From assembly GCA_902826685.1 (NCBI GenBank), contig CADEFT010000001.1:101777-165776 (forward strand): a stretch of DNA of 64,000 nt, read 5' to 3'. This DNA is from an uncultured Acidobacteriota bacterium (GTDB taxonomy: Bacteria; Acidobacteriota; Terriglobia; Bryobacterales; Bryobacteraceae). The position numbers were made by a program, and so were the translations under genes. The notes beneath the pieces are model-generated. The model was given only the letters and a program-made list of their open reading frames with translations. It was not told the DNA's origin and made no database searches. This document shows, piece by piece, positions 61,524 to 64,000 of the stretch (the stretch's first letter is position 1; each line of letters begins with the position of its first letter).

Positions 61524-61820
61524 TTAGTGCCCGGCGCTGGCTTCCAACGCCTGCTCGGCCTCATCCGCCGCGGCCGGACCCGCGGCTTCCGCCTCCGCGA
61601 TCCGGCGGCGTGCTTCCGCCACGTGGTCGTGAGGCACTTGCACTTCAAACGGCAGGTTGGGCAGGGAAGAAGAGCCCACCATCACGGCCGGGATTTCGGC
61701 CGCCACCAGCAGCGAGTGAACCGCCATCGCTTCCATCTCGCCTTCTACGCCTACGGCTTCAAACACACTCTCCAGATCGAGCTCGTGAGAGGGATTGGCA
61801 CTTTCCGGTGTGTCTGTCAT
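61524..61820 (-). CDS. DUF2007-like small protein
   Basis: Read from ATG 61820, 98 residues (MTDTPESANPSHELDLESVFEAVG). The middle (EMEAMAVHSLLVAAEIPAVMVG..., FEVQVPHDHVAEARRRIAEAEA) fits DUF2007, a ferredoxin-like fold also called putative signal-transducing protein. An Ala/Glu-rich tail follows. Function unknown. Confidence 0.75.
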   Translation of the reverse strand: MTDTPESANPSHELDLESVFEAVGVEGEMEAMAVHSLLVAAEIPAVMVGSSSLPNLPFEVQVPHDHVAEARRRIAEAEAAGPAAADEAEQALEASAGH

Positions 61821-61887
61821 GCCCCTACGATAACGCAGCCAAATGCCCGTTGCAGCCGTAGAATAGAGATAGAGAGGAAACTTAACA

Positions 61888-62154
61888 ATGACGGAAGACA
61901 ACGGTTCGGGAAAAGTGGCGTGGTTCATTGCCGGGGCGGCTCTGGGAGCGTCCATCGCCCTGCTCTACGCGCCAGCCTCCGGCAAGTATACGCGGCGCCG
62001 TATTGGCCGGACGCTCGATGAACAACGGGATCGCCTCGCCGAGTCGGGCCGCGACGTGTTCGACCGCGGCAAGGACTTGATCGAGAAGGGACGCCGGGTG
62101 GCGGACCAGGCGTCGGATGTGCTCGAAAGCGGCCGCAAGCTCGTGCAGGGATAA
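61888..62154 (+). CDS. YtxH-like membrane protein
   Basis: An 88-residue protein with a membrane segment (VAWFIAGAALGASIALLYAP) and the YtxH hallmark LYAPASGKYTRRRI, followed by an amphipathic coiled region (ESGRDVFDRGKDLIEKGRRVADQASDV). Such proteins are general stress-related. It precedes the P5C dehydrogenase gene by 2 nt. Confidence 0.85.
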   Translation: MTEDNGSGKVAWFIAGAALGASIALLYAPASGKYTRRRIGRTLDEQRDRLAESGRDVFDRGKDLIEKGRRVADQASDVLESGRKLVQG

Positions 62155-62156
62155 TC

Positions 62157-63713
62157 ATGGCGACCCCACTGCCGCCTTTCCGCAATGAGACGTATCGCGA
62201 CTTCACGATGCCGGAACACAAGGCATCGATGGAAGAGGCGATCGCCCGGGTGCGATCGGAACTGGGCCGTACCTATGAGTTGCGGATCGGCGGCGCGCCG
62301 CGGCAGGGCGAGGGGACTTTCGCCTCAGTCAATCCGGCGCGGCCTTCCGAGGTGATCGGGCTTCACCAGAAAGCGACGCGGGAGCAGGCGGCCGAGGCCG
62401 TGGAAAGCGCGCACGCCGCGTTTGAATCCTGGAGCCGCGTAAGCGTGGACGACCGGATCGGGATGGTGGTACGGGCGGCGGCGCTGCTCCGTTCTCAGAG
62501 ATCGGAGTGGAACGCCTGGCTGGTGCTCGAAGCGGGCAAGAATTGGATCGAAGCGGAAGCCGACAGCGGCGAGGCGATCGACTTCTGTGAATACTACGCG
62601 CGCCAGATGGCGAAGCTCGCCCGGCCGGAAGCGCTCTATCAGATGCCGGGTGAGCGCGGCGAGATGACTTACCTGCCGCTGGGCGTGGGCATTATCATTC
62701 CGCCGTGGAACTTCCCGCTGGCCATTCTTTGCGGCATGACGGTGGCCGCGCTGGTGGCGGGCAACACCGTGGTGTTGAAGCCGTCGTCGGACACACCCAC
62801 CATCGCCGCGCGGTTCGTGGATCTTCTTATAGAAGCGGGCTTCCCGGCGGCCACCTTGCAGTTCGTCACAGGTAGCGGCGGCGCCATCGGCGACACGCTG
62901 GTGGAGCATCCGCTGACCCGTTTTGTCTCTTTCACCGGGTCGCGCGACGTCGGCCTGCGCATCAATGAGCTGGCCGCCAAGCCGCGCAAGGGACAGCGCT
63001 GGATCAAACGCGTAGTCGCGGAAATGGGCGGGAAAGACGCCATCGTCGTCGATTCGGAAGCCGACGTCGACGCGGCGGCGGCGGGCGTGGTTGCTTCCGC
63101 CTTCGGCTTTCAGGGACAGAAATGCTCGGCGTGTTCCCGCGCCATTGTCGATGAGCGGGTTTACGATTCGTTCCTCGAAAAGGTAAAGGCGCGGACCCTG
63201 GCGTTGAAAGTGGGCCCGGTGGATACACCGGGCGCGGACCTGGGACCGGTCATCAACGACAAGGCGCGGCGCACGATTCTGGACTACATCGAGACGGGTA
63301 AGAAAGAGGGCCGCCTGGTGGCGGGCGGCGGTGCGGCGGCCGGCGAAGGGTATTTCCTTGAACCCACCGTGATCGCCGATATCGAGCCCCGGACGCGTGT
63401 GTTTCAGGAAGAGATCTTCGGCCCGGTGCTGGCGGTGACCAAGGCGCGCGATTTCGAGCACGCCCTGGCGCTGGCCAACGATTCCGAGTACGGCCTCACG
63501 GGCGCGGTTTATTCGACAAATCCCGAAAAGATCCGCCAGGCGCGGGAGCGCTTCTTCGTCGGCAACCTCTATATCAACCGCAAGTGTACCGGCGCGATGG
63601 TGGGCTGCCACCCGTTTGGCGGCTTCAATATGTCGGGCACCGATTCGAAAGCCGGCGGCCCGGATTATCTGCTGCAATTCCTGCAAGCCAAGTCGATCGC
63701 CGAAAAAATCTAA
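62157..63713 (+). CDS. pruA: 1-pyrroline-5-carboxylate (L-glutamate gamma-semialdehyde) dehydrogenase
   Basis: A 518-residue aldehyde dehydrogenase of the P5C type: IIIPPWNFPLAI, GNTVVLKPSSDTP, RFVSFTGSRDVGLRI, catalytic Glu in AEMGGKDA, catalytic Cys in GFQGQKCSACSR, and the C-terminal NRKCTGAMVGCHPFGG. It oxidises glutamate semialdehyde to glutamate in proline/arginine breakdown. It is a monofunctional enzyme without the PutA proline dehydrogenase domain. It is adjacent to the YtxH gene, a chance pairing as far as I can tell. Confidence 0.92.
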   Translation: MATPLPPFRNETYRDFTMPEHKASMEEAIARVRSELGRTYELRIGGAPRQGEGTFASVNPARPSEVIGLHQKATREQAAEAVESAHAAFESWSRVSVDDRIGMVVRAAALLRSQRSEWNAWLVLEAGKNWIEAEADSGEAIDFCEYYARQMAKLARPEALYQMPGERGEMTYLPLGVGIIIPPWNFPLAILCGMTVAALVAGNTVVLKPSSDTPTIAARFVDLLIEAGFPAATLQFVTGSGGAIGDTLVEHPLTRFVSFTGSRDVGLRINELAAKPRKGQRWIKRVVAEMGGKDAIVVDSEADVDAAAAGVVASAFGFQGQKCSACSRAIVDERVYDSFLEKVKARTLALKVGPVDTPGADLGPVINDKARRTILDYIETGKKEGRLVAGGGAAAGEGYFLEPTVIADIEPRTRVFQEEIFGPVLAVTKARDFEHALALANDSEYGLTGAVYSTNPEKIRQARERFFVGNLYINRKCTGAMVGCHPFGGFNMSGTDSKAGGPDYLLQFLQAKSIAEKI

Positions 63714-64000
63714 GCCGATTCCAGAATCACGTTCGCGTACTGGATCGTGTCGGCGGTGCGAATCAATCCGATCGCGCCCGGCACGCGCTTCTTGAATTCC
63801 AGGTGCGGCTCAAAGTGAAGCGGCACGCCTTCGAACGCCTTCAAAAACGCGGCGACGGTGGCTTCGGTGTTGGCGCCGCGAAACTGCTCCGCCATAAAGG
63901 CATGGCCGATCAGAAAATTCGGCCGGATGGCGTGGATGACATCGACCACTTTCGGAATGTCGTCGGTGAGCGAGATATCGACGGTTTCAAGCCCGGGCCA
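63710..64000 (-). CDS. RbsD/FucU-like sugar mutarotase (partial, right edge)
   Basis: The frame continues beyond base 64000; 96 codons are in the window. The end (PHLEFKKRVPGAIGLIRTADTIQYANVILESA, in pieces PHLEFK, GLIRTADTIQYANVIL) matches RbsD/FucU, in which the IRT-x-E-x-x-YANVIL motif binds the sugar. The usual Glu is Asp here. It converts sugar anomers for uptake or catabolism. It overlaps the P5C dehydrogenase 3' end by 4 nt. Confidence 0.75.
   Translation of the reverse strand, partial: WPGLETVDISLTDDIPKVVDVIHAIRPNFLIGHAFMAEQFRGANTEATVAAFLKAFEGVPLHFEPHLEFKKRVPGAIGLIRTADTIQYANVILESA

Overview
The window is GC-rich bacterial DNA, most likely chromosomal sequence from an acidobacterium of the Bryobacterales/Solibacteraceae type. 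The evidence is a secreted protein with a C-terminal region like TIGR03437 (a Solibacter-type domain), two Oar-like TonB receptors with N-terminal carboxypeptidase-regulatory domains, DUF1592 and DUF1552 proteins, a cytochrome P460, a DUF3467 protein and a small secreted protein with an LPACCRRDG motif. Taxonomy is inferred from families, not from a marker gene. Three tRNAs (Ala-CGC, Ile2-CAU, Asp-GUC) are present. I saw no rRNA, CRISPR array, intact transposase or prophage.

Layout. 1-3.3 kb: a DUF1592 cytochrome-like gene running off the left edge, and a divergent pair of small paralogues. 3.7-10.6 kb: a YiiX-like hydrolase, a TonB receptor with a secreted FG-GAP protein, and a CHAD protein split into two reading frames. 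10.6-12.5 kb: tRNA-Ala, an Xre/RES toxin-antitoxin pair and an SGNH lipoprotein. 12.5-21.7 kb: cytochrome P460, addA-addB recombination helicase-nucleases, DinB, and a dihaem PQQ dehydrogenase. 21.7-28.4 kb: tRNA-Ile2, a PAS-GGDEF-EAL protein, alpha/beta hydrolase, TPR protein, degenerate receiver, DUF3467, tRNA-Asp and DUF1552. 28.4-31.3 kb: a TIGR03437-like surface protein followed by degenerate tandem copies of its own 3' end. 30.9-38.9 kb: a run of same-strand genes (Cys-rich small protein, TonB receptor, BNR protein with a CQCC motif, sodium:solute symporter, thiL, O-methyltransferase). 38.9-44.8 kb: FitAB-like, HicAB and PIN/RHH toxin-antitoxin modules around a glycine-rich protein and an Hsp70/DUF3731 chaperone. 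44.8-46.9 kb: gluconate-dehydrogenase-like subunit 3 and a GMC oxidoreductase. 46.9-51.3 kb: a compact minus-strand operon (below). 51.4-57.1 kb: ankyrin protein, an unusual class A penicillin-binding-like protein, a polytopic glycosyltransferase-like protein. 57.1-59 kb: JAMM protease, ubiquitin-like sulfur carrier and MoeB-rhodanese. 59-64 kb: a Tat-exported unknown, a sugar isomerase-like TIM barrel, DUF2007, YtxH, P5C dehydrogenase, and an RbsD/FucU-like gene cut by the right edge.

The most striking locus is the minus-strand operon at 51259-46913. It encodes an SxtJ-like membrane protein, a 49-residue DUF5989/SxtK-like peptide, a NodU/SxtI-type carbamoyltransferase, a membrane-anchored SGNH hydrolase, and then a gene that looks like two fragments. 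These fragments are one iodothyronine-deiodinase-like thioredoxin-fold protein read through an in-frame UGA at 47302-47300. The UGA sits exactly where eukaryotic deiodinases have selenocysteine, and a short GGU-loop hairpin lies 12 nt downstream, as expected for a bacterial SECIS. The gene is therefore annotated here as a selenoprotein. The pairing of a saxitoxin-type carbamoylation cassette with a deiodinase-like selenoprotein is the best candidate for an undescribed system.
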